A DNA stretch of 13,662 nucleotides from JBEKYH01 sp049511115 (lineage in GTDB: Bacteria; Planctomycetota; Phycisphaerae; Tepidisphaerales; Tepidisphaeraceae). Below, piece by piece: positions 1 to 6,866 of the stretch. Every line of letters starts with the position of its first letter. Positions within the stretch are counted from its first letter, which is position 1. The notes under the pieces are model-generated. The model was not told the DNA's origin. It worked only from the letters and a program-made list of their open reading frames with translations, and made no database searches. The stretch covers positions 1-13,662 of the forward strand of contig JBEKYH010000076.1 of the NCBI GenBank assembly GCA_049511115.1, in the 5' to 3' direction. A program made the position numbers and the translations under genes.

Positions 1-4
1 CGAA

Positions 5-70
5 GAGAAAAACAAAATGCTTTCTCACCGCGAAGGCGCGAAGAACGCGAAGCAGATCGAGAAAAACAAA
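5..70 (+). repeat. 12-nt direct repeat flanking the left arm of the inverted repeat
   Basis: The 12-mer GAGAAAAACAAA occurs exactly at 5-16 and again at 59-70, on either side of the left inverted-repeat arm. It might be a target-site-like duplication or part of the repeat unit. It does not flank the whole inverted repeat, so a simple transposon target duplication is not demonstrated. Confidence 0.5.
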
Positions 71-122
71 TCAGAACTCTGGGTTTGAATTCTTGGCGTT
101 CTTGGCGTCTTGGCGGTGAAAA
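21..122. repeat. Imperfect inverted repeat of GCGAAG/CTTGGCG type
   Basis: The left arm (21-52) reads roughly CACCGCGAAGGCGCGAAGAA followed by CGCGAAG. The right arm (92-122), read on the other strand, gives CACCGCCAAGACGCCAAGAA followed by CGCCAAG. The arms match at most positions and differ mainly by G/C swaps, and they are separated by about 39 nt. Arms of this style recur between genes in many GC-rich environmental bacteria (general recollection, not searched). The spaced AAG triplets give each arm an internal period of about 8-9 nt. It could be a stem-loop RNA, a REP/MITE-like non-autonomous element, or a bidirectional terminator-like structure. No transposase is nearby. Confidence 0.6.
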
Positions 123-336
123 TGCATTTGCCTTTTTTCAATCGGATAACTCCCGAATACGATCTGGAGGTGAAGACTCCACAACCTCACGTCAGCGGCT
201 CGAACCTGCTGCGTGTGAGTATGCCAGGACAGGACGCCTCCCGTTTCCTCGCCGTCTGCGGCAGCGCGTGGTTCCCGGCTGACAGGTATCAAAATCCCAT
301 TCGGCGAAAACCTGTGGGGGTGTCAGCGCGCCCTGG

Positions 337-364
337 TCATCTTGTCATCTTGTCACCCTCTCAT
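337..364 (+). repeat. Short tandem repeat, 8-nt period
   Basis: TCATCTTG occurs twice in tandem (337-344, 345-352), followed by a degenerate copy TCACCCTC (353-360) and the start of another (TCAT, 361-364). It is A/G-poor on the + strand and sits about 25 nt upstream of the candidate -35 box of the ATPase gene. It may be a simple slippage repeat or part of a dispersed intergenic family; no function is evident. Confidence 0.55.
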
Positions 365-388
365 TTTCCATCGGGGTGCGGCAAGAAA

Positions 389-417
389 TTGACCGATTTC
401 CCCACCCCCTATATCCT
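389..417 (+). promoter_or_regulatory. Candidate sigma70-type promoter for the ABC ATPase gene
   Basis: TTGACC (389-394) matches the -35 consensus TTGACA at 5 of 6 positions. It is followed after 17 nt by TATCCT (412-417), which matches TATAAT at 4 of 6. Transcription would start near 424, giving a leader of about 30 nt before the ATG at 456. Spacing is ideal but the -10 is weak, and promoter consensus in this lineage is uncertain. Confidence 0.4.
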
Positions 418-455
418 CTCCCCGTCCCTTCATCTGCCAACCCACAGTCAACTTC

Positions 456-1688
456 ATGGCTCAAGTCCAACTAGAAAACGTCACCAAACTCTTCCCCACC
501 GGCCAAAAGGCCGTGGACGGCGTCACCCTTAACGTCGCCGACCGCGAATTTGTCGCCCTCGTCGGCCCGTCGGGCTGCGGCAAGACCACCGTCCTCCGCA
601 TGGTCGCCGGGCTGGAGGAGGTGACCAGCGGCGTCATCCGCATCGGCGGGCGAATCGTCAACGACGTCGCCCCCAAGGACCGCCACATCGCCATGGTCTT
701 CCAGAATTACGCCCTCTACCCCCACATGACCGTCTTTAAGAACATGGCCTTCAGCTTGAAAATGCGCGGGGTGGCCAAGGACCAGATCAAAGAGCGCGTG
801 ACGCAAACGGCAAAAATGCTCGAGATCGAGCATCTGCTCGAGCGCAAGCCCAAAGCCCTCTCCGGCGGGCAGCGCCAGCGCGTCGCGGTCGGCCGGGCCA
901 TCGTGCAGGAGCCAGCGGCGTTCTTGTTTGATGAACCCTTAAGTAATCTGGACGCCAAACTGCGCGTGAGCACGCGGGCCGAATTAAAACGCCTGCATCA
1001 GCGCCTCAAGACCACCACCCTTTACGTCACCCACGATCAGGAAGAGGCCATGACCCTGGGCGACCGGATCGTCGTCATGAAGGACGGCCGCATCCAACAG
1101 GCGGACACGCCGCTCAATACGTACCACCGGCCGGTTAATCGGTTCGTGGCCGGGTTCATCGGCATGCCGTCCATGAACTTCTTTGCGGGATCAATCCAGG
1201 CGGAAGAGGGGCAATTAACTTTTGTGGAAGGCAAATCATCACCCGCCCTACAATTGACGGAAGCGCTTGGCGCGTTTACCTTGGCGATCCCGCAGGCGCT
1301 GCGCCAGCGGCTGGAAAGGTATGCCGGCAAGGAAATCGTGCTGGGAATCCGGCCCGAACACTTGCAGTTGCGCCGCCCACATGAGGCCCCAAACGGCGGC
1401 CCGTATGCCCCGTCGCCCGTTGACGGCGGCGCTGCGGCGGCGAGAATAGAGATGAAGATCAACGTGATTGAGCCGCTGGGAAACAACATGGATGTGTATT
1501 TATCAACGGCGTTTCACGACGGAGTAGTAGCCCGGATGGAAGCGCGATCTGATTTATCGGTGAATTCCGCGGCGACGATGGTCGTCGATTTGCGGAAGGC
1601 ACATTTTTTTCAACCCGGAGACACCGGGATGAACGTGAGTCTGGAGATTTTGTCTCCAACCAGCGAGCCAACCCATGCACTTCATTGA
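456..1688 (+). CDS. ugpC: Sugar-type ABC transporter ATP-binding protein (MalK/UgpC/MsmX family)
   Basis: This is a 410-residue cytoplasmic ATPase that would power a carbohydrate or glycerol-phosphate importer at the inner face of the membrane. Motifs seen: Walker A GPSGCGKT (residues 37-44), Q-loop Q83, signature LSGGQRQR (135-142), Walker B FLFDEP (156-161), D-loop SNLDAK (163-168) and switch His H193 in VTHDQEEA. A C-terminal TOBE/OB regulatory region (about 240-400) contains the family-typical GIRPEHL, followed by a Pro/Gly/Ala-rich insertion. Length and layout match MalK/UgpC. No permease or binding-protein genes lie next to it, so it may be a multitasking ATPase like MsmX, or its partners may lie to the left. 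The symbol is a family-level guess and the substrate cannot be told. No strong Shine-Dalgarno sequence precedes the ATG. A terminator-like hairpin follows at 1786-1811. Confidence 0.9.
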   Translation: MAQVQLENVTKLFPTGQKAVDGVTLNVADREFVALVGPSGCGKTTVLRMVAGLEEVTSGVIRIGGRIVNDVAPKDRHIAMVFQNYALYPHMTVFKNMAFSLKMRGVAKDQIKERVTQTAKMLEIEHLLERKPKALSGGQRQRVAVGRAIVQEPAAFLFDEPLSNLDAKLRVSTRAELKRLHQRLKTTTLYVTHDQEEAMTLGDRIVVMKDGRIQQADTPLNTYHRPVNRFVAGFIGMPSMNFFAGSIQAEEGQLTFVEGKSSPALQLTEALGAFTLAIPQALRQRLERYAGKEIVLGIRPEHLQLRRPHEAPNGGPYAPSPVDGGAAAARIEMKINVIEPLGNNMDVYLSTAFHDGVVARMEARSDLSVNSAATMVVDLRKAHFFQPGDTGMNVSLEILSPTSEPTHALH

Positions 1689-1709
1689 TGCGCATGGACT
1701 GGTTTTGGT

Positions 1710-1805
1710 GGCCGCTGGGCGGCTGATGAATCCGGAGGAAACCGGATAAATCGGCCGCAAGGCCTTTTCGTCGCTGCCGATTGCGGGCCGCCGAAATGGT
1801 CGGCC
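1710..1805 (+). promoter_or_regulatory. Structured intergenic RNA candidate with alternative pairings before nusA
   Basis: Complementary segments seen by eye: GGCGGC 1718-1723 with GCCGCC 1787-1792; ATCCGG 1730-1735 with CCGGAT 1742-1747 (6-nt loop); AATCGGC 1749-1755 with GCCGATT 1776-1782. The first would enclose the other two as a multibranched junction. Its 3' strand (1787-1792) overlaps the left strand of the terminator hairpin (1786-1790), so the two folds exclude each other, as in an attenuator. GGCC(GCAA)GGCC at 1753-1764 competes with the third helix. GGCCGC occurs at 1710-1715, 1753-1758 and 1786-1791, and its complement at 1851-1856. No known riboswitch class was recognised. GC-rich DNA yields chance helices, so function is inferred only. 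Confidence 0.35.
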
Positions 1806-1811
1806 TTTTTT
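1786..1811 (+). terminator. Rho-independent terminator after the ABC ATPase gene
   Basis: GGCCG (1786-1790) pairs with CGGCC (1801-1805). Two more C-G pairs are possible inside the loop, around GAAA. Six T follow directly (1806-1811). The hairpin is short but GC-rich and lies about 100 nt past the ATPase stop codon, so it likely ends that transcript or attenuates read-through into nusA. Confidence 0.6.
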
Positions 1812-1833
1812 ATTGGATGGGCGCTTTAGCCAT

Positions 1834-1871
1834 ATTCGCCTCAAGCGAATGCGGCCAAAAAAAGCGAGGCG
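1834..1871 (+). promoter_or_regulatory. Alternative hairpins in the nusA 5' leader
   Basis: ATTCGC (1834-1839) pairs with GCGAAT (1845-1850) around a 5-nt loop. CGCCTC (1837-1842) can instead pair with GAGGCG (1866-1871), and the two helices share bases so only one can form. An A7 run (1857-1863) lies between. The region is about 65-100 nt before the nusA start. It could influence nusA expression or be chance complementarity. Confidence 0.25.
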
Positions 1872-1934
1872 GAAGCCGGACGTTGCAGGCTTGGATCAAA
1901 AAGCCCAACGGAGTTGTGCAAAAGACGAGGCGTC

Positions 1935-3500
1935 ATGAATTCTCAGGAACTGATTCGCATAGTGGACGGCATTGCCCGCGACAAGAACATTGATCGCGAG
2001 CAGATTTACAGCAATATCGAACAGGCCGTCGCCTCGGGTTTGCGAAAGCAATTCAACACCGAGGACGTGACCGAGTTCGTGGTCAAGCTGGACCGCACCA
2101 ACGGCCAGATCTCCGCGACGCGCCAGGGCGTCGAGGTGCCGCTGGTCGTCATGGGCCGCATCGGCGCGCAGACCGTCAAGCAGGTCATGATCCAGCTCAA
2201 CCGCGAGGATGAACGCGGCAGCATCTACGAAGAATTCAAGGATCGCGTCGGCACCATCATCACCGGCAGCGTGGCCCGCTTCGAAAACGGCACCATGATT
2301 GTGGCCCTGCAGCGCAATATCGAAGGCATCATGCCGCGCAGCGAGCAAATCCCCGGAGAGGCCCACCAGGTCGGCGAGCGCGTGCAATGTCTTATTTTGG
2401 AAGTCCGCGACACGCCCGCCGCCGTGAAAATCATCCTCTCCCGCAGCCACCCCGAACTGATCAAGCGCCTCTTTGAGCGCGAGGTCCCCGAGGTCGGCGA
2501 GCGCACCATCGAAATCAAAGCCCTCGCCCGCGAGCCGGGCCACCGCACCAAGATCGCCGTCAGTTCCATCGACACCAAGGTGGACGCCGTGGGCGCCTGC
2601 GTCGGCGTGCGCGGCAGCCGCATCAAAAACATTGTCGATGAACTCGGCGGCGAGAAGATCGACATCGTGCGCTGGAATGAATCGAGCCAGATATTGATCG
2701 CCAACGCCCTCAAGCCCGCCGAAGTCGCGGAAGTCGCCCTCTGCTTTGAACTGGGCCGCGCGACCGTGGTGGTGGACGACAGCCAGTTATCTTTGGCCAT
2801 CGGCAAGCGCGGTCAAAACGTCCGCCTCGCCGCCCGCCTCACCGGTTGGGATGTAGACATTCTTACCCCTCCGGAATTCCAGGCCGGCGTGCAGCGCATG
2901 CACTCGACGCTCAAATCCATCGAGGGAATCAGCCAGGAAATGGTGGACAAGGTGGTTGCCCTGGGCCTGATCGACGTGCGCGACATGGAAGAAGTCGGCA
3001 CCGGCCCGCTCATGGAAGAATTGAAACTGGACGAGGCCACCGCGCAAAAGGTCGTGGACCGGTGCGCCGAAGAGGCCAAGCTGGTGGCCGTCGAGCAGGA
3101 AGCCAAGAAGAGCGCCGACGCCAAGGCCAAGGCGGCCGACAAGGCAGCGTTGCTGGCCCTGGGCGTCGCCGCCCCCATCGAGGAAGCTCCGGCGCCGGCC
3201 GCCGAGGCGAGTGCATCGGCCAGCGCCGAAACCCCCGTCGAGGACGAAAAGGATTCTGCCGAACCGGCGGAGGAAAAGGTCCCCGGCGCTATGGAGGCGA
3301 CCGAAGGACAATCCGCCGAAATCACCGCGCACCGTGGCCCATCAGCCGCGGATTTGGCGGAGCTGCAGCCGGAGGAGCAGGCGATTTCCGGTTTCGAATC
3401 CGCCTCGCAGCACGGGAATCATCCCGCATCCGAGGAATCGGAAACCGCCGCGCTGGCGGAAGGCAGCGCGCTGCCGCCGGGCGTGGAGAGCGGTGGGTGA
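1935..3500 (+). CDS. nusA: Transcription termination/antitermination protein NusA
   Basis: NusA binds RNA polymerase and nascent RNA to control pausing, termination and antitermination. At 521 residues the domain order is standard: N-terminal RNAP-binding domain (about 1-100), S1 domain (about 103-170, beginning DRVGTIITGSV), KH1 with GVRG (224-227), KH2 with GKRG (290-293, in LSLAIGKRGQNVRLAARLTG), then a helix-hairpin-helix region (about 320-385). The tail (about 390-521) is Ala/Glu/Pro-rich low complexity and probably disordered. I chose ATG 1935 because MNSQELIRIVDGIARDKNI is a normal NusA N-terminus and GAGG (1927-1930) sits just upstream; an in-frame TTG at 1914 is possible but less likely. 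It opens the operon with infB and rbfA. rimP, often upstream, is absent from this window. Confidence 0.96.
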   Translation: MNSQELIRIVDGIARDKNIDREQIYSNIEQAVASGLRKQFNTEDVTEFVVKLDRTNGQISATRQGVEVPLVVMGRIGAQTVKQVMIQLNREDERGSIYEEFKDRVGTIITGSVARFENGTMIVALQRNIEGIMPRSEQIPGEAHQVGERVQCLILEVRDTPAAVKIILSRSHPELIKRLFEREVPEVGERTIEIKALAREPGHRTKIAVSSIDTKVDAVGACVGVRGSRIKNIVDELGGEKIDIVRWNESSQILIANALKPAEVAEVALCFELGRATVVVDDSQLSLAIGKRGQNVRLAARLTGWDVDILTPPEFQAGVQRMHSTLKSIEGISQEMVDKVVALGLIDVRDMEEVGTGPLMEELKLDEATAQKVVDRCAEEAKLVAVEQEAKKSADAKAKAADKAALLALGVAAPIEEAPAPAAEASASASAETPVEDEKDSAEPAEEKVPGAMEATEGQSAEITAHRGPSAADLAELQPEEQAISGFESASQHGNHPASEESETAALAEGSALPPGVESGG

Positions 3501-3601
3501 TCGCCCAGGGAATTCAGTCGATGGAGTTGATCGAAAAGTGCCGTTGTTGGGCAAGTGATGTTTGTGGGCCGACGAAGTAGCAGGATTTGCATTACCCGAT
3601 T

Positions 3602-3615
3602 GGGAGTACGTTTTG
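3602..3615 (+). promoter_or_regulatory. Ribosome binding site and TTG start of infB
   Basis: GGGAG (3602-3606) lies 6 nt before TTG (3613-3615). Translation from this TTG yields MAKGIRVNLLAKELGVESK, the classic IF-2 N-terminus. The earlier in-frame start at 3562 would add 17 residues with no resemblance to IF-2, so this site decides the start. Confidence 0.75.
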
Positions 3616-6552
3616 GCTAAAGGCATACGCGTCAATCTGCTGGCCAAGGAGTTGGGCGTCGAAAGCAAACTCATCCTCGCGAAACTGCGCGAGGAAGGGT
3701 TGGGCGATCAGGCGCCCAATCACATGAGCACGTTGTCCATGGGTCTTGCCGAATCGGTCCGCGAGTGGTTCGGCGGCCAGGGTGGCGGCGGCGGCGGAAC
3801 CGCCGTCGAAACCGCCGCGCCCGTCGAGACCAAGAAGAAGACTCGGCCGCCGGCGAAGAAGGACGAGACCTACGCGCCGCCTGAGGAGCCTCCCCGGCCG
3901 CACGTCGCCAAGACCGTCGAACACGCGCTGGCCTCCCCGGTTGCGCCGCCCGTTGTCGTTGCGGAGAAACCCGCTGTTACCGAGCGCCCCGTTGCGGACC
4001 GGTCCGTCGTCGAGCGGCCCGCTCCTGAACGACCCGTCGTCGAGCGCGCCATTCCAACGCCGACTCCACCGGTCGCCCCGCCGCCCGCGCCGGCTCCCGC
4101 TGTTATTCCGGCTCCCGCGTCCGCAGCGCCTGTCCCTAATCCACCGGCTCACGTGCACGAGCCGCTGGTCGCCCGCGAAACGCCTCCTGCGCCTCCAGCC
4201 CCGCCGGTCGCGCCGCCGGTAACCATGCGCCCGACGGTGACCATCGCCAACCGCCAGCCGCACCCGCCGGCCCCACCGGTCGAGGCCAGGACGCCGGTCA
4301 CGCCCGCTCCCCAGCTTCGCACGCCCGAGCCGGCCAAAATCTCCGGCCCGCGCATTGTGCGCATCGAAAAAGAAGAAACGATCGACACGCGCGGCCCGCG
4401 CCGCCCCCTGGCCCCTGGTTCGAGCGGCAACGCCCCTCCCGCATTCTCGCCTCCCGCCGCTCGCGGCGGGCGCGGCGTCAAGATCGGCGACGAAGAGGAA
4501 TCGGAGGAGCAGCGCAAGAAAAATGCCGCCAAGAAGGGGAACAGCAATTCCACACGCCGGCGCGGCGTGGACGGCCGGCGCGGCGAGGCCATGGAAAAGC
4601 TGCGCGAATTCACTCACGCCGATCTTCTCGAGCGCCAGGAGCGCCTCAACGCCGCCGCCAGCTATGCCGCCGGCGTCAATCAGCACCTCAATAAAACGCA
4701 AAACCGCGGCCAGCACGCCACCGCCCGCACCATCGTGCAAAAGGGCGAACCCGTCGAGATCGAGGAGCCGATTACGGTCAAAGCGCTGTCGGCCGCCCTG
4801 GGCGTCAAGAGCAACGACATCATCAAGCGCCTCATGAAGCAGAACGTGATGGCCACCATCAACCAGAGCCTGGACGCCGACACCGCCGGCACCATCGCCC
4901 TGGAACTGGGCATCGAGCTGCGCATCACGCAGCGGGCCAGCCTGGAAGACCAGTTCGTGAACGAAATCATCCAGCGCGCTGTCGAAGCGAAGAACCTGGT
5001 TCCGCGCCCGCCCGTGGTCACGATCCTCGGCCACGTCGACCACGGCAAGACCAGCCTGCTCGATAAGATTCGTAACGCGCATGTCGCCGCGGGCGAGGCC
5101 GGCGGCATCACCCAGCACACCGCCGCCTGGCAGGTGCAGATCGGCACTGGCGAGAACATCAAGCGCGTCACCTTTATCGATACCCCCGGCCACCAGGCCT
5201 TCACCAGCATGAGAGCGCGCGGCGCCAACATGACGGATGTCGTTGTGCTGGTCGTCGGCGCCACCGAGGGCGTGCAGCCGCAAACCATCGAATCCATCAA
5301 CCACGCCCGCGCCGCCAAGGCGCCGATCGTCGTGGCCATGAACAAGATCGACCGCCCCGACGCCAACCCCGACATGGTCCTGGGCCAGTTGGCCAAGGAA
5401 GGGCTCAATCCCGTCGAATGGGGCGGCGACGTCGAAGTCCTGCGCACCAGCGCCCTCACCGGCCAGGGCATCCCCGAACTGATCGAAGTGCTGGACCTGC
5501 AGAGCCAGCTCATGGAACTCAAGACCGACCCGACAGTTCCCGCGCGCGGCATCGTCATCGAAAGCCGCGTGGACGAGGGCCTGGGCACTGTCGCCACCGT
5601 CCTTGTTCAGGACGGCACGCTTCGCGTGGGCGATATTGCCCTCGCCGGCGCGGGATATGGCCGCATCCGCAGCCTCCTCAACGATCGCGGTGAGCCGATT
5701 CAGGAAGCCACTGCCTCCACGCCGGTCATGGTGAGCGGCCTGGGCGTGCCCCCCAATGCGGGCGACCGCTTCTTCGTCGTCGAGGATATGGATCGCGCCC
5801 GCAGCATCGCCGAAGAGCGCTCCAGCCAGACGCGGCAGAATTTCCTCGCCGGCCAGAGCCGCGTGACCGCGGACAATCTGCTGGCCACCATGCGGGCCGG
5901 CGCTATCCGCACCATCAACCTCATCATCAAGGCCGACGTGCAGGGTTCCGTGGAAACCCTCGCCAAGACCGTGACCGACTCCAACACCGAAGAAGTCCGC
6001 GTCAAGGTCATTCACTGCGGCGTCGGCCCCATCAACGAAAGCGACGTGGAACTGGCAATGGCCACCCGCGCCAGCTTCGATGATCCCAAGAAAGACAAGG
6101 TTGCCGTCATCGGCTTCCACGTCGTGCCCGACGATTCGGCCCGCGCTTTGGCCGAGCAGAACCGCATCGACGTGAAGCTCTACCGCGTCATTTACGAAAT
6201 CTTCGACGATCTGAAGAAGGCGCTGTCGGGCATGTTGGCCCCGGAAGTGCGCGAGAAACTCCACGGCCACGCCGAAATCCGCCAGGTCTTCAAGGTCTCC
6301 AAGGTCGGCAATATCGCCGGCTGCATGGTCACCGACGGCCACATCCAGCGCGGCAGCCGCATCCGGCTCATCCGCAACGGCACGGTCATCACCGAAGACC
6401 TCTCGCTGGAAACGCTCCGGCGCGTCAAGGACGACGTCAAGGAAGTCAAAGCGGGTTTTGAATGCGGCATCAAGATCGCCGGCTACGACGACATCAAGGT
6501 GGGTGACGTCCTGGAGGCTTACGTCCGCGAGGAGTTCGAGCGGACCTTATAA
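3613..6552 (+). CDS. infB: Translation initiation factor IF-2
   Basis: This GTPase brings fMet-tRNA to the 30S subunit and promotes subunit joining. With the TTG start at 3613 it has 979 residues, on the long side for IF-2. Order: N-terminal IF2_N module (about 1-55); a Pro/Ala/Val-rich linker (about 57-316) with recurring ERPV/VVERP units; a charged helical stretch; a second IF2_N-like module (about 379-436); the G domain with G1 GHVDHGKT (472-479), the G2 loop GGITQHT, G3 DTPGH (523-527), G4 NKID (577-580) and G5 SAL (613-615); beta-barrel domain II; domain III from about 755 with KADVQGSVE; and a C-terminal fMet-tRNA-binding domain ending at TAA 6552. All GTPase motifs are intact. It lies 112 nt after nusA and 9 nt before the next gene, consistent with one operon. 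Confidence 0.97.
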   Translation: MAKGIRVNLLAKELGVESKLILAKLREEGLGDQAPNHMSTLSMGLAESVREWFGGQGGGGGGTAVETAAPVETKKKTRPPAKKDETYAPPEEPPRPHVAKTVEHALASPVAPPVVVAEKPAVTERPVADRSVVERPAPERPVVERAIPTPTPPVAPPPAPAPAVIPAPASAAPVPNPPAHVHEPLVARETPPAPPAPPVAPPVTMRPTVTIANRQPHPPAPPVEARTPVTPAPQLRTPEPAKISGPRIVRIEKEETIDTRGPRRPLAPGSSGNAPPAFSPPAARGGRGVKIGDEEESEEQRKKNAAKKGNSNSTRRRGVDGRRGEAMEKLREFTHADLLERQERLNAAASYAAGVNQHLNKTQNRGQHATARTIVQKGEPVEIEEPITVKALSAALGVKSNDIIKRLMKQNVMATINQSLDADTAGTIALELGIELRITQRASLEDQFVNEIIQRAVEAKNLVPRPPVVTILGHVDHGKTSLLDKIRNAHVAAGEAGGITQHTAAWQVQIGTGENIKRVTFIDTPGHQAFTSMRARGANMTDVVVLVVGATEGVQPQTIESINHARAAKAPIVVAMNKIDRPDANPDMVLGQLAKEGLNPVEWGGDVEVLRTSALTGQGIPELIEVLDLQSQLMELKTDPTVPARGIVIESRVDEGLGTVATVLVQDGTLRVGDIALAGAGYGRIRSLLNDRGEPIQEATASTPVMVSGLGVPPNAGDRFFVVEDMDRARSIAEERSSQTRQNFLAGQSRVTADNLLATMRAGAIRTINLIIKADVQGSVETLAKTVTDSNTEEVRVKVIHCGVGPINESDVELAMATRASFDDPKKDKVAVIGFHVVPDDSARALAEQNRIDVKLYRVIYEIFDDLKKALSGMLAPEVREKLHGHAEIRQVFKVSKVGNIAGCMVTDGHIQRGSRIRLIRNGTVITEDLSLETLRRVKDDVKEVKAGFECGIKIAGYDDIKVGDVLEAYVREEFERTL

Positions 6553-6561
6553 ATCTCCATC

Positions 6562-6843
6562 ATGGTCATCGGCGTCCTGCAACTGGAATTAAGTATCGAC
6601 GACGCGATGAGCCTCAAGGACAAGCGGCGCGTCATTAAGAGTCTAAAAGATCGGCTCATGCACGGCCGCAATATCTCGGTCGCCGAGGTTGGGGCGCTGG
6701 ACGCTCATCGCCGTTCCGTTCTCGCCGTCGCCATGGTGGCCAACGACAGCGGCTACGTGGAGGGCGCCCTCAGTAAGCTCGTCGATTTTGTGAAGACTGT
6801 TCCGCAAGTCGGCCTGGACGATTACCAGATCGATCTGCTCTAG
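6562..6843 (+). CDS. DUF503 family protein (YlxP-like)
   Basis: This small 93-residue protein has the family hallmarks SLKDKRRVIKSLKDRL (about 17-32) followed by NISVAEVGALD and a hydrophobic VLAVAMVAND strand, giving a ferredoxin-like alpha/beta pattern. DUF503/YlxP genes commonly sit between infB and rbfA in Firmicutes and other bacteria. Their role is poorly defined, with a ribosome-assembly or RNA-related function usually suspected from this context. Spacing is 9 nt after infB and 23 nt before rbfA, so cotranscription is likely. Length is typical for the family. I do not assign a biochemical activity. Confidence 0.88.
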   Translation: MVIGVLQLELSIDDAMSLKDKRRVIKSLKDRLMHGRNISVAEVGALDAHRRSVLAVAMVANDSGYVEGALSKLVDFVKTVPQVGLDDYQIDLL

Positions 6844-6866
6844 AAGGAATCGGAAAGCTGGTAAAC

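Larger units (their letters stand above)
1..455. other. Non-coding region upstream of the ABC-transporter ATPase gene
   Basis: I see no convincing gene here. Short reading frames exist on both strands, but they contain the repeat arms or run out of frame into the ATPase gene, and none has a recognisable domain or a good ribosome binding site. The stretch does hold an imperfect inverted repeat (21-122), a 12-nt direct repeat (5-16 and 59-70), an 8-nt-period tandem repeat (337-364) and a candidate promoter (389-417), listed separately. Nothing distinct was seen at about 123-336. The gene to the left lies outside the window. Confidence 0.7.

Noticed and set aside
180..230. tRNA T-arm-like GGTTCGAGCC on the minus strand
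   Set aside because: The flanking bases do not form a T stem, and no acceptor, D or anticodon arms are found at the right distances.
110..532. Plus-strand 140-codon frame across the upstream region
   Set aside because: It overlaps the start of the ATPase gene out of frame, contains part of the inverted repeat, and shows no domain-like pattern.
1718..1792. Hammerhead ribozyme: CTGATGA at 1723-1729 followed by a perfect hairpin and an A-rich junction
   Set aside because: After stem II the sequence is AAA (or TAAA), not GAAA, so the catalytic G12 is missing, and the stem I closing bases (1722 and 1783) do not pair. The match is only to the CUGAUGA box.
1914..1934. TTG at 1914 as the nusA start, adding seven residues
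   Set aside because: ATG 1935 gives the usual NusA N-terminus and has GAGG upstream; the extra residues do not resemble NusA.
3980..4330. Pro/Ala repeat DNA in infB considered as a tandem-repeat or recombination element
   Set aside because: The repetition is low-complexity protein coding with varied codons and no exact long DNA repeats; such linkers are normal in IF-2.
3592..6342. Long open frame of about 916 codons on the minus strand opposite infB
   Set aside because: It is antisense to a well-conserved IF-2 with all GTPase motifs. High GC at third positions leaves the opposite frame open; its translation is low-complexity with no recognisable domain.
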